Assembly (NCBI GenBank): GCA_949317995.1
Contig: OX439049.1
Location: forward strand, 12,028,395 to 12,092,394
Reading direction: 5' to 3'
Origin: Acholoe squamosa
Lineage: Eukaryota > Annelida > Polychaeta > Phyllodocida > Polynoidae
DNA length: 64,000 nucleotides
A program made the translations under genes and the position numbers. The notes under the pieces are model-generated. The model ran no database searches. It was not told where the DNA came from and saw nothing but the letters and a program-made list of their open reading frames with translations. Below are positions 1-11,100 of the stretch, piece by piece (the first letter of the stretch is position 1; each line of letters starts with the position of its first letter).

Positions 1-262
1 TTCCATAAGCCCCCCTGTTAGAATGTGGCAGTTAAATCTCAGTCTGTTTTCTAAGTCTTATCCATGCTAATTTCAAGGATAAAGATATACAAAACTGAAA
101 TGCTTCAAAAATTTTATTCATTTTAAAAAAAGCTGGATAGTGACTACCTTACTGGCGTCATCAGAAATCAGACTGCTATTCTATGGTGGAAAGGACCTAA
201 CTCTATAGTGGAGGTCTGACTACTCAGTCCTGCCACCTGGAGAAATTAGTTAAATTATTTAG

Positions 263-645
263 TTGTGTGTTGTCCCTTCGCATCAAAAAGAGACTAATAT
301 CTCTGCGAGGTTTTTGAAGGATGCGCTCATCTTCCTTCAGGAATACTTTGCACATGTAATAAATATCTCCCTAGCTACAGGCGTCTTTCCTCACAAATGG
401 AGGAGGGCTGTTATTACCCACATGCCTAAGACCAGTAATCCCACTACCCCCTCGGATCTTCGACCTATCTCCCTCCTTCCAGTATCAGGCAAGATTCTTG
501 AGAAATTTCTTTATGAACAACTGTGCACATATCTAGAGAACTTGTTCATGAAAAAACCAATGCATGTTAAGAAAAGGTCGATCCACAATTGATACGGTCT
601 TCCAGGTCCTCCTTAAAGTGCATCAAGACAGTGTTAATAACAAGA
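263..645 (+). mobile_element. Non-LTR retrotransposon reverse transcriptase fragment (degenerate)
   Basis: The 109-codon open stretch carries the fingers-region signature of LINE reverse transcriptases: a PHKWRRAVITHMPK-like segment, then PSDLRPISLLPVSGKILEK, then a YEQLCTYLE segment. After the stop at 592 the homology continues in another frame (RKGRSTIDTVFQVLL can be read at about 566-615), so there is at least one frameshift. The catalytic palm motif (xADD) is not present. A foldback element begins at 646 and cuts the homology off. The RPISLLP word points to the CR1/L2/jockey side of LINEs (family knowledge); the clade is not resolved. Inactive relic. Confidence 0.85.
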
Positions 646-840
646 TACCGTAATCTCTCGCGTAGAAGGCGCAGCCCGCGTAGAAGGCCCACCCACAACT
701 TAGGGAAGGCTATTTCACGTAGAAGGCGCATCTACTGCTCCTGAGTCTAATATTTGAAAAACCCGCGTATAAGGCGCACCCCTAACTCAAGGAGCATGGT
801 CTACTCAAAGGACCCACCCCAAAGGGGTATTTCAAATATT
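646..840. mobile_element. TATAAGGCGC foldback family, single end (type A)
   Basis: It begins TACCGTAATCTCTCGCG and repeats the word CGCGTAGAAGGCGC or CGCGTATAAGGCGC four times in about 130 bp, alternating with 'caactcaagg' spacers. The same end is found inverted at about 46545-46673 and as the left end of the unit at 34952. No matching right end was found before the next element at 1248, so this is probably a truncated copy inserted in the LINE remnant. The right boundary is approximate. Confidence 0.6.
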
Positions 841-1084
841 TTTCTGCAACCATCAATTCCCCAACTAGTCATGTATTTACTTTAATCAAAGAAAAGGTGT
901 AGTCTATACCATTGTGCTCTATATACCCTTAAACTGCTTAATGAAGCATGCTATTCTGCTCACCATAAAAGTGTTTGGAAATATATGTGCAACCCCTCAT
1001 TGAGACCTTTATTGATTACACTATTGACCTTTTAATCAAGAGAATCCATGCAGCATTATAATCAATAATCCTGGCTGCAATAGC

Positions 1085-1143
1085 ACTGCTGCCACCTGGT
1101 GGTATGTTCTGATTTCTAGAATAACAAACCAGGTGGCAGCAGT
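1085..1143. repeat. Short inverted repeat (16-bp arms)
   Basis: Arms ACTGCTGCCACCTGGT (1085-1100) and its exact complement (1128-1143) flank a 27-bp loop. A third half-copy of the word (aggtggcagca) follows at about 1150. Function unknown; it lies in the gap between two foldback transposons. Confidence 0.55.
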
Positions 1144-1247
1144 CTGAACAGGTGGCAGCATGCTGAACATATGATGAAATCAATAATGCATAAGATTTGG
1201 ATGCTAGCTGGTACAAGATACTGTATCGATGAAGCCGCAGCACTCAC

Positions 1248-1484
1248 TACCGTAATCTCCCGCGTATAAGACGCATCCTCTACGCCAAACAAAATGCTGG
1301 GGGATCTTATAGGATTTTCTGAAGTTGGGGGTGCGTCTTATACGAGGGGTAATTTTACTATAGAACAGTACTGGATTTACAAAATTGAGCATTAAAATGT
1401 GCGTTTTATACGCGAAAATGCATGTGCTGAGTTGTGGGTGCGTCTTCTACGCGCAGCGCGTCTTCTACGCGGGAGATTACGGTA
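1248..1484. mobile_element. TATAAGGCGC foldback family, 237-bp subfamily, copy 1
   Basis: It is bounded by TACCGTAATCTCCCGCGTA and its inverted complement. The interior holds repeated 'gcgtcttatacg' words and a 'ggggtaattttactatagaac' core. A second copy of identical length lies at 12084-12320 with closely matching interior, so the boundaries are supported by two copies. No target-site duplication longer than TA is visible. There is no coding potential, so this is a non-autonomous MITE-like element. Confidence 0.8.
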
Positions 1485-2420
1485 TTATGCGATCTATGAT
1501 CCTTTATAACTCTGGTATCCGGGTTTGCTTGAATATATATGACCCATGGCTAATGCATGTCAAATATCTTTATACAAATACAAAAATGCTACTGGTAGAC
1601 TTAAGACGCGTGTTTTTACAACTGACTAAGTGTCACAGGTTACTGTTTAGTGGCCAGGCATTGGTCTTGCCTTCTGTGGGAACCCGCAGTTGCGATGCCC
1701 CCTGTATATTGCAGACCTGTCCCAAATCCACTACTTTGATAAACGATCCGGTGTACCAGGCTTATTCGCAATGCAATGCTCTGGACCCTGATTTACGCTG
1801 GGTAGTCCCAAATGAGGACTTTAAGACAAAAGTAAAAAGAAAACTCACCACCTTTTTCTACGAATATTGGTCCCCTGACAGCCCCTCCCTCCTCTGCGAT
1901 GGCAGAAGTATACTGGCCACTGTGACCTGACCTAAAATTATTGCTCCTAATGTATCTGATTGTACACCCTGTCTGTCCTGTCTGTTTGAGTGTGTGTCCT
2001 TTTGTGTTACTACCTACTCTTTATTAGACCTGAGTTCCGAACTCGGGTCTACTTCTACTGTACACGTTTTCGCCGAAGGTTTTTGCGGAAAGGGGTAATG
2101 TGCACCATAAATTGACCATTGCCTATTGCTGTGAATTTGTTCTCTTATATTGCCTTCTTTTTGTTGTATGCACATTGATATTGATGGTTATATTTGTCAT
2201 TATGAACATAGTTATTGAAATATGAATAATGCTCTTCATATATATATTTTGTTTTACTATATCTAAATGTTTTGCCACAGTCACTGCTTTAGTGTTGGTC
2301 GATTTATGGTAGGTCTACCCACAGCTTTTGGCTAGGGCCTAGTCAGACAGTGTTATCACACATACGTCACAGCATCGGCCCTCTCTATCCCCTGTCCGTC
2401 TCTATCCTGTCCTGTTCTTG
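1485..2420 (+). mobile_element. Probable LINE ORF2 C-terminus and 3' UTR remnant
   Basis: The open stretch ending at 1930 contains a segment with a basic FKTKVKRKL patch just before its stop, a pattern seen at LINE ORF2 C-termini. It is followed by long non-coding sequence with 'cgaactcgggtct' words that recur at about 4305-4335. Because the RT fragment at 263 lies upstream on the same strand with a foldback element between, I infer a single interrupted LINE. No diagnostic domain is visible here, so the call is tentative. Confidence 0.4.
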
Positions 2421-2470
2421 TTGATTTCATGAAGCCGAGAAAGCCTTCCATTAACCCACTAAAGGCCACC

Positions 2471-2473
<3 letters not shown>

Positions 2474-2546
<73 letters not shown>
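2474..2546. repeat. (TA)n(CA)n microsatellite
   Basis: About 29 TA units followed by about six CA units, with no interruption. Confidence 0.95.
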
Positions 2547-2584
2547 TAAGTATGATGACCCTTATTATATTAGGAGTTCTAAGT

Positions 2585-3840
2585 GGCCTAACCCTTTATA
2601 GATAGAATGATGCTTTAATGCACATTTAACCCTTCATGGATGGCAAGATGCAGTGATGCACATTTAACCCATTATGAATGGCCTGATGCAGTGATGCACT
2701 TTAACCCTCTATGGATGGCATGATGCATTGATGCACAGTTAACCCTTCTTGGATAGCATGATGCATTGATGCACAGTTAACCCTTTATGGATTTCACAAA
2801 GCATTGATGCACATTTAACCCTTTATGGGTGGCATAATGCGGTGATGCACAGTTAACCCTTTATAGATAGCATGATGCATTGATGCACAGTTAACCCTTT
2901 ATAAATGGCATGATGCATTGATGCACTTTAACCGTTTATGAAAGGCATGATGCATTCATGCACTTTAACCGTTTATGAAAGGCATGATGCATTGACACAC
3001 TTTAACCCGTTAAGAATGGCATGATGCAGTGATGCATTTTTACCCTTTATTGGTGGATTGATACACAGTTAACCCTTTATGAATGGCATGATGCATTGAT
3101 TCACTTTAAGCCTTTATTGATGGCATGATGGCTTGATACACAGTTAACCCTTTATGAATGGCATGATGCATTGATTCACTTTAAGCCTTTATTGATGGCA
3201 TGATGGATCGATACACAGTTAACCCTTTATGAATGGCATGATGCATTGATGTGCAGTTAACCCTTTATGGATGGCATGATGTAGTGATACCCATTTAACT
3301 CTTCATGGGTAACATGATGCATTGATGCACTTTAAACCTCAATGAATGGCATGATGCATTGATGCACTTTAACCCTTTATGGATGGCATGATGCATTGAT
3401 ACACAGTTAACCCTTTATAATTGGCATGATGCATTGATACACAGTTAACCCTTTATGAATGGCATGATGCATTGATGCACTTTAACCCTTTTTGAATGGC
3501 ATGATGCATTGATTCACTTTAAGCCTTTATGGATGGCATGTAGCATTGATGCACAGTTAACCCTTTATGGATAGCATGATGCATTGATGCACAGTTAACC
3601 CTTTATGGATGTTACAAAGCATTGATGCACATTTAACCCCTCATGGACAGCATGATGCATTGATGTACATTTAACCCTTCATGGATAACATGATGCATTG
3701 ATGCACTTTAACAATTTATGAATGGCATGATGCATTGATGCACTTTAACCCTTTATGGGTGGCATGATGCATTGATACACAGTCAACCCTTTATTGATAG
3801 ACAAGGCATTGATGTGCAGTTAACCCTTTTATGGATGGCA
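2585..3840. repeat. ~38-bp minisatellite, about 33 copies
   Basis: The repeating unit reads roughly AACCCTTTATGAATGG followed by CATGATGCATTGATGCAC and a short AGTT or TT spacer. Units vary in length by 1-3 bp and by substitutions, indicating an old array. The same two words, in the same order, make up the ends of the dispersed multi-hairpin element found at 14888, 27115 and elsewhere. There is no long open frame. Confidence 0.9.
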
Positions 3841-3849
3841 TGGTTCTTG

Positions 3850-4255
3850 ACTCCCATCTGTCAGCAAATATGTCAGTAATAATGCACTATTTGTCAGCAT
3901 TTAGTCAATTTATGTTAGTAATTACTCATTTCTTGTCAGTAGTTACTCACTTTTTGTCAGTAATTAGTCGAAATATGTCAGTAATAATGCACTATTTGTC
4001 AGCAATTAGTCAATTTATGTTAGTAATTACTCACTTTTTGTCAGTAATTAGTCAAAATATGTCAGTAATAATGCACTATTTGTCAGCAAATAGTCAATAT
4101 ATGTTAGTTATTACTCACTTTTTGTCAGTAGTTGTAAAAATATATCAGTAATAATGCACTATTTGTCAGCAATTAGTCAATACATGTTAGTAATTGCTCA
4201 TTATTTGTCAGCAGTTCATCAACATATGTCAGTAATCACTCACTATTTGTCAATA
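3850..4255. repeat. 21-bp array with 84-bp higher-order unit
   Basis: Subunits of about 21 bp have the form TGTCAGTAATAATGCACTATT, TGTCAGCAATTAGTCAATTTA, TGTTAGTAATTACTCACTTTT and so on. Four successive subunits form an 84-bp block repeated about four times. A 106-codon frame is open through it only because the unit is a multiple of three; it has no complexity and is not a gene. Confidence 0.85.
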
Positions 4256-4289
4256 TCTGATTGAATATTGAAAATTGAATTGAAAATAG

Positions 4290-4570
4290 CATTGAAAATT
4301 GCTTTAAAAACTCGGGTCTTTTAGGTCTTAGACCTAACCTGCTCCATCTTCTGTCCTGTGTTGTTGAAAACTGTTGTTAATTGATGATAGCGCCCTTAAG
4401 GCTACTGTATAACAAGGTCTTGATATCTGCATAACATTTATTTGTATTGAACATTGAGATATTTTTCTTGTTGATATCTCCCGGGTGGATAAACAGGGAG
4501 ATCTCCAAAATGGCGAATCCTGTATTCTTTCCTGGAAATAAAAATTTACAAACTTGAAACTTGAACTTGA
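4290..4570 (+). mobile_element. LINE-like 3' end with short-word tail
   Basis: It ends 'cctggaaataaaaattt' followed by an 'acttgaaacttgaacttga' iteration, the kind of short tandem tail found on CR1/L2-type LINEs instead of poly(A). A 'gatatctcccgggtgg...acagggagatctcc' stretch just before it can pair as a hairpin. It probably belongs with the RT fragment at 263 and the piece at 1485. Confidence 0.55.
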
Positions 4571-4794
4571 CAGCAGCTGAGACTAACTGTATGCATTACA
4601 GTTCACCTATCACCAGAATGAATGGCACTGAATTTGAGGGGGGGAAAACTAACAAAAGATCTATAGCTATTAGAGAAGGATATTCCAACATTTATTGCAG
4701 CTATAAATCAGGGAAGCCTCTGGGTTACACGAGTTACAGATAATAAACCCGCAGCCGGCCCTAACTACCCCATCGCTACCCTGGTTTCGACACG

Positions 4795-4940
4795 GTCTAT
4801 TTCCTTAAATTCTCTTATATAAGCAGCGGTTGACTTATAGTTGAGGCCCATAGTTGGGGTGCAGCTTATACAAGGGTGTTTAGCACTATGGAACAGCACT
4901 AAACCACCAAGCTTAAACGAGAGAATTTACAGTAGTCGTG
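4795..4940. mobile_element. Degenerate TATAAG-word element
   Basis: It contains 'tcttatataagcagcgg', 'gacttatagttgagg', 'gcagcttatacaagggtg' and a 'tagcactatggaacagcactaaa' core matching the cores of the 1248 and 12084 copies (actatagaacagtact). Ends are eroded. Confidence 0.45.
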
Positions 4941-5138
4941 ACTTACATGTGAGGTATTACGGAAGTGTAACTTTTAAATACCGCTATCCATTTCACGTGT
5001 GATTCAACAGTCACCTTGTCGATGCAGTGGAATAGCTGAGCCTTATCATTTTCTGAAAGCACATGAAATAACCATGTAAAGATGTAGTGGTACAATGCAT
5101 TGCTCTTGTCTCATTGAGATCCTTTTACATTGTTCCAG

Positions 5139-8100
5139 GTAAACTTTGTGGCGAGTGAGATTTTTGCACTTGGACTGTCTGTCCTCTTCCGCCTCTACCT
5201 GCGGCCTAAAGATGTCGGAATCACAACACGTCATGCCATCGCTGGGTCAGTTGGACTCACACTCGGCTATTTCTGTTTTGGGCGGTAAGTTATGATTCAG
5301 AAATAAGGGAAAGAATGTTAACCATTCAAGGGCCGCTATTGCAGGGGTGCATCATGACCATTGACCATCACGATGGACAAAAAATTTTAGGAATGTACAT
5401 TTATGTCATGGCTGATACGAACGTCACTATAGATTAGTACTAGAACCGCTGTATTCAATGGGGGGCATTGAATACAATGTGTCCGTATTCAATGGGTGTC
5501 CGCTATCTTGGATTTTGAACAGATCTGAGCTGTTTTTCTTTATTTGAAAGCAAAATAACCCCTTAGGCCTTGACATTGTCGTGGACATTTGCTTGTGTAT
5601 TATTGCTTTAGGGTTTGCATGATGCATGGATGTAGCCCTGGCGGGTTACTCACTAGGCGTACATTCATGCTGCATGATGCCCTTATTAGCGACCCAGCTC
5701 AAAAGAGTCAACACTCTTATCATTCTGATTCAAAGTGATGCCCATATCCCATAAACCAAGATTTAAATGAATTTGCAAAATTTGCTTCCTACCGTAATCT
5801 CCCGCGTATAAGGCGCGTCTTATACGAGGGGTTCTAGTTCTCCCCAAATCCACAAGGGGGACACTAAGACCTTTCTTTTGATATGTTACACTTCCCCTAA
5901 GTCCTTATAGGACATAATGTGGGCCAGAAGGGTCTGGGGGACCCTAGGTACACGTAGCTTTTTGGATTTTTTAAAATCCATTCAGTAGAACAAAAGATAT
6001 GAATTTTATTTTTTTTTGGCAATATTTTCAAACTCTAGGTGCGCCTTATACGCGAGCTGCGCCTTTTACGTGGGAGATTACGGTACCTGAATAAAACTAA
6101 CTATGTTCTAATCCTTTTCAGGCACATATTACACATGTGTGCGCAGGCTGGAATTTGTTACTTAGCTATGAAATTTGCTCCTCCGCACATGATGCAAGCG
6201 TAAGTATACATTGTACAAAATCTGAAACATAAATCTAAGAAAATCTGAGATATTCTAACCAGTTCAGTTAAATAATCCGTATCCTTTAAATGCAAATTTT
6301 CACAGAAGATTATTATCCACATAATATAGTGAATTTAATATAAAATGATATTTTTCATTGCTCAAAGAAAGGTTTATCTCTTAAGAATACATCTTGCATC
6401 AAAGCAATCATTTTAAAGGGATTGAATCTACATATTCAAGTATTGCATTTCTTGTTCCTCTGCCACGATATCACGGTAAATACATAACATAATAGTTATG
6501 TATTACAAATACATTTGACATGAGTTGATTGGCCTGTTAGTAACCATGAAACTTATCTCTGCCTACAGGTTGGTGTTAGTATTCGCTCTGCTATACTTGT
6601 CGGTGATGCACATCAAACGGATGACTTATGATTACGGCGGCTATGCCCTCGATGTGACAGGGTACGTTCTGTGTATTTCATTATCAGCATAGATACCAGC
6701 TCTTGAATACGCATAAAATTTTAAAAAAGATGGCTGTCCAAAGTAAATACAGGCCCTTTAGCTGTATCTTCAGTTATAAATTTCAGGTTTCGAATATGCG
6801 GTGGTCTGACATGTAAAAGTGGGGTGGGGGGGGGGGTGAAATACCTTATAATGTAATAAAAAATCACCTTGAATAAACATTTTTTTTTTAAATTTGCAAT
6901 AGGATCTTAAGTTAATTGTCACACCAAATCTGGAAGCCTGCTGGCTGACTCACTATATTTTCACGAATCTATGATATAAGATTGACAAACTTTTTTGCTC
7001 GATAATTCATTATAGAGGTACTGGTTTTATTCCAGACCGTTAATGATTAGTACACAGAAGGTGACGAGTGCAGCCTTCAGTTATCATGATGGTGTTCATA
7101 AGAAGAGGGAGAAACTCTCGCCTGACCAGGAGCGCCACGCTATACGGTAAGAGACAAACTACTGTAAAATCCCGCATAAAGGTCACACCGCGACCAGGAG
7201 CACCATGCTATACGGAAAGTGACTCAAAATCAATAAGGCTCACTTATTCGTCCTAATAATCGCACACCCCCTTAATAATCGCACACCCCCTTATTTTAGC
7301 CATCAAATATAGATGACTTATCAAACTCTCAGGGTCCAATGGCCATTTGTCAGTAACGCGGTGCAGCGTTTCTGGTATCGCCCAAAAAGCCACAACACCG
7401 TATAGGGGAGCTTGATGTATTGATTTTTCAATCCGCCTTAAAAGTAATTAATTTCAACCATCCCCTATTCTAATTATGTGAAATCGAAGGTGTTCATTTT
7501 AAACCCTGTATTTCTTTGCAAAAGAGTGTATTATTATACAAAAAAAAGGTAAAGAAGTTATAAATTTGCCCAGCGAAGACGCTTGGATTAAGATCAGTTG
7601 AAGTATCGCAATATCTCATGCATATTGCAAGAATCGACGAGAGTTGGTGCAAGCTGGCCCCAAATGCCCATACCATAGGTCTATGCGTAGAGCAGAGATG
7701 TCAGAGTTTCAGATTTTCTCTGATTTCAGAGGTTCAAATGTGATATTTTACTACAGAAATAATAAGATTTTTTTTTTTTAAATAAATATTTTATAATTCT
7801 GATATTTCGTAAAGATACACCCAACCCTAAGTGATTAATTTTAAAGGTATTTGTCACTCTGATTAGGGTATAACCCCCCTTTTGAAGTGCACCAAAATAA
7901 TTTTCAGAGTTTCGCCAAATATCCAACTGACATCTCTGGTAGAGATTGAAACTTTGAACACATTTTGTTCACAAAGAGGCAAGGACAGTACACAGCAGAT
8001 GGGTGGGGTTAGAGGAGGCTTCATAGCAGGTTAGTAAAAGTGATTGGAGGTGCCCTGGTCTTTACAGTGTTAGATTAGATCCTTATTCAAGTTCTAATGA

Positions 8101-11100
8101 TATCATTTGCACCAGCCTTGCCGAGAAAATACCAAAATGGCGACTGTAATGGGAGACAATCGGTGCTCGGGGAGGAAGCCCGGCATGGTGATGCAAGGTC
8201 TACGGGAAATGTGAGGGGAGGTTCGGCTGAGCAGTCCACTGCTGACAGCCTCTTTTGCGCCGTGTTTAGTGAACATAGTTCATATGCTATATTTTTGGCT
8301 GTGGGTCACTAATCATTTCTATTTTTGCTAGATTTCCCTTGAAATTGGCAAATTGGACAGTACACTATTTGAAAACATATTGCTATATTATATATGCCAG
8401 CCAGCTAGTATGTATATACCCGGTAGTATATACATACTATTTTGCTGGCCCATGTGGCCGAGGGCCCAAAATGTCTAACCTTGTCGTTGATACTACGTAG
8501 GTTATGTGACTCGTAGTACTACACATGATTTAGATAAATACAAACTGCCTTTGCTATATACCAGTACCCTACAAACACCTCTCAACCAAAGAGGGTTTGG
8601 AAATGTTTTCAAACTTTTAGGGTTCCCTACTTTTCAATACCGATACTCCATGGTTGAGGTGGAGGAAGAGCTCCTGAGCTGCAATGAGCCTCAAATTACA
8701 TGTATAAGCAATGTCTTACAGTGCAACTGTACCACATTTTATTTCTGTTAAGGAGTCTGCCAAGCCTGTTGGAGTACGTCAGCTACATCTTCTACTTCCA
8801 AGGTTTGTTAGCGGGACCACTTTGCTTCTACAACGACTACCGAGACTTCATAGACGGCAGCAACTTCAAGAACGCCAAGAAACCAGAGAACAAAGAAACC
8901 GTAAGTAGCATCCTATTAAGATAAGTCTTATGATCCCACAAACTTGAGTTTCATAAAATAATTTCTGCCTGAAGAAGAACAATTAATTGTTCGAAACGTC
9001 GCATAAGATCACCAATATTCTCAAACCAACAATGCTTGTCAAAACTCCAAAAAGACTTCAATAAATTGATGAAATTTAATTATCTTGTCTGGTTTTGTGT
9101 GATTAAAATATCTTCAAAAATAATTTTCCAGAAAAAAATCATACAGTTAGAGTAAGGCTTGCTTTATGTGTAGAATCAATTATAATTGATCTGAGTATTG
9201 AGAGAGAAACTAGAGGGGGCCACTATAGGCACAACAGTGCCACCTTGTGTGTGTGTCCTTAGACCGCCAGGATCACCTACTTCAGCAGAAAGAACAACAA
9301 CGCTCAGTCTGAGCAGCATTAGGTTGTGTGATTCTCACCATGTTTTTTGATACCTGTTTTTTTTTTCCCTTTAATAAAGGGGCGGTCATATATTTTTCGA
9401 CAAGCCCATTCTCCAAACACATGTCTTGTCTTCTCTAATACCTATATCAATATCGTTTAGTATTGAGGTTAATTTACCATTTGAACTCTTTGATTTTCAG
9501 AATGACAAGACGCACGACGACCCAAGTCCCATGGTAAGTTTTTTTTTCAGGCAACTACAGAGAGAGGTATTTTATTGAAAGTATAATTCATATAAAACAT
9601 CTCAGCCACTAAGGGGTAACTTTTGCTGGATAGGTTTTAAAAAAATTTATGTGTCACAAGTCAAAGCATCAGGACATAATGCGAATGGTTGGTGAATATT
9701 AACAAATTCCTTTAATGTGCACGCTTCGTAGGATCCTCTCAAATTGTATAACTTTTAAGTCATGAGGAGCCTGTTTCAAGCCGGCACCCGTTTAACATGT
9801 AACCTATCTATGGTTTTGTATGCTACTCTTTATTTTATAAAGCTATTTCATTATTTTACTTTCTCACAGCGTGCGGTCGTGGAGAAGCTAGTTACCGCGG
9901 TGGTGTGTCTTGGCATAACACTCTTCATAATGCCGTATGCGCTAAAAGTGACAAATGCAGGTAAATATGGTGTGCCGAAGTAGATGGTAGATATTTCTAT
10001 GTGTCCTACGTAAGGTTAGTGCTCACTCGCTCGCTTTGCATGCTTACACTACCTGGGGGGAAGTTCACAAATGATGTCGCAAGCTTCATGGGTCTGTAGG
10101 TCTGTAGTGCTAAATTCAATGATGCATTAAAAATGATATGGACAGTGGGCCTTAGAACATGATCTTTCCTTGGAAATAAATTTGACATGGGCCTTAGTGA
10201 AATGGAACGCGATTCTTTCTTGAATTAGACATGAGACATGGGCCTTTGGTGATCTTGGAAATGGGCATTTTTAGATTGACAGGGGAAATGGAACCACCCC
10301 TGCCCTCCAACCAGGGTCCCCAGTTTTGGATGTCAGTACATATGATGATATTCATTGAAAGCTATTCAATGATAGTACAATCTGGGGAAATATTGACATT
10401 TTGTGGAGGTTTGGATATTCAGTGGTCCTATAAATAGGTCCCAAAATGACGTCATTTATGACCATCCACTATGATCCTTGCTTAATACTTTATTAAAATG
10501 ATGACAGCGATGTTGTTTTTTAGCCGCGACTTTAGAACCGGAGATCATGGCCTCGCACGGCACTGGGAGTCACTTCTGGTACTATCTGATTCAGGGTGGT
10601 AGGTTTCTTTGTGCGACCCATGTAGCGGTATGACTCGAGTAACGGTCTGACCCAGAAATGGGTACGACCTAAGAATGGGTGGTAGCTACAAAACTTCCAC
10701 CAAATAAAGGTAGTAGCAGACACTAGATATAAGACTACAGGTCAATTAACTTTGTGTATATATCTTTTGTAGATGAACCCTGATGTTTTTTTAACAGTGT
10801 GCATTAATCGTAAAAAAGTGTTCAGGTAAAGCTGCCAAACGTATACTTTTGGCCCGACACATACGGTCAATCCCAGTCATAAGCCGGACAAATATGATAT
10901 CCATAAGTAAAGACAAACTTTGGTTGTGTGGCAGGTCTTTTCTGCTTTAGTTGAGCAATCACCATGTGTTTTGCAGTGAATTTTGAATTGGAATTGTTAC
11001 GGTGTACACTGGATCGTTCTTAGAATTAACAAAGAGTGAAGTGTACTGTCTATGTGCTACTACAAAGTTTGTTTTGAGTTTGCGAGTAAACCATAGTTTG

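Noticed and set aside
1385..1480. First part of the 181-codon frame as a gene start
   Set aside because: These bases are the right half of a foldback element; only the part after 1485 might be old LINE coding sequence.
2585..4255. CRISPR-like array
   Set aside because: Repeats are contiguous and diverged with no unique spacers, in a clearly eukaryotic context; these are minisatellites.
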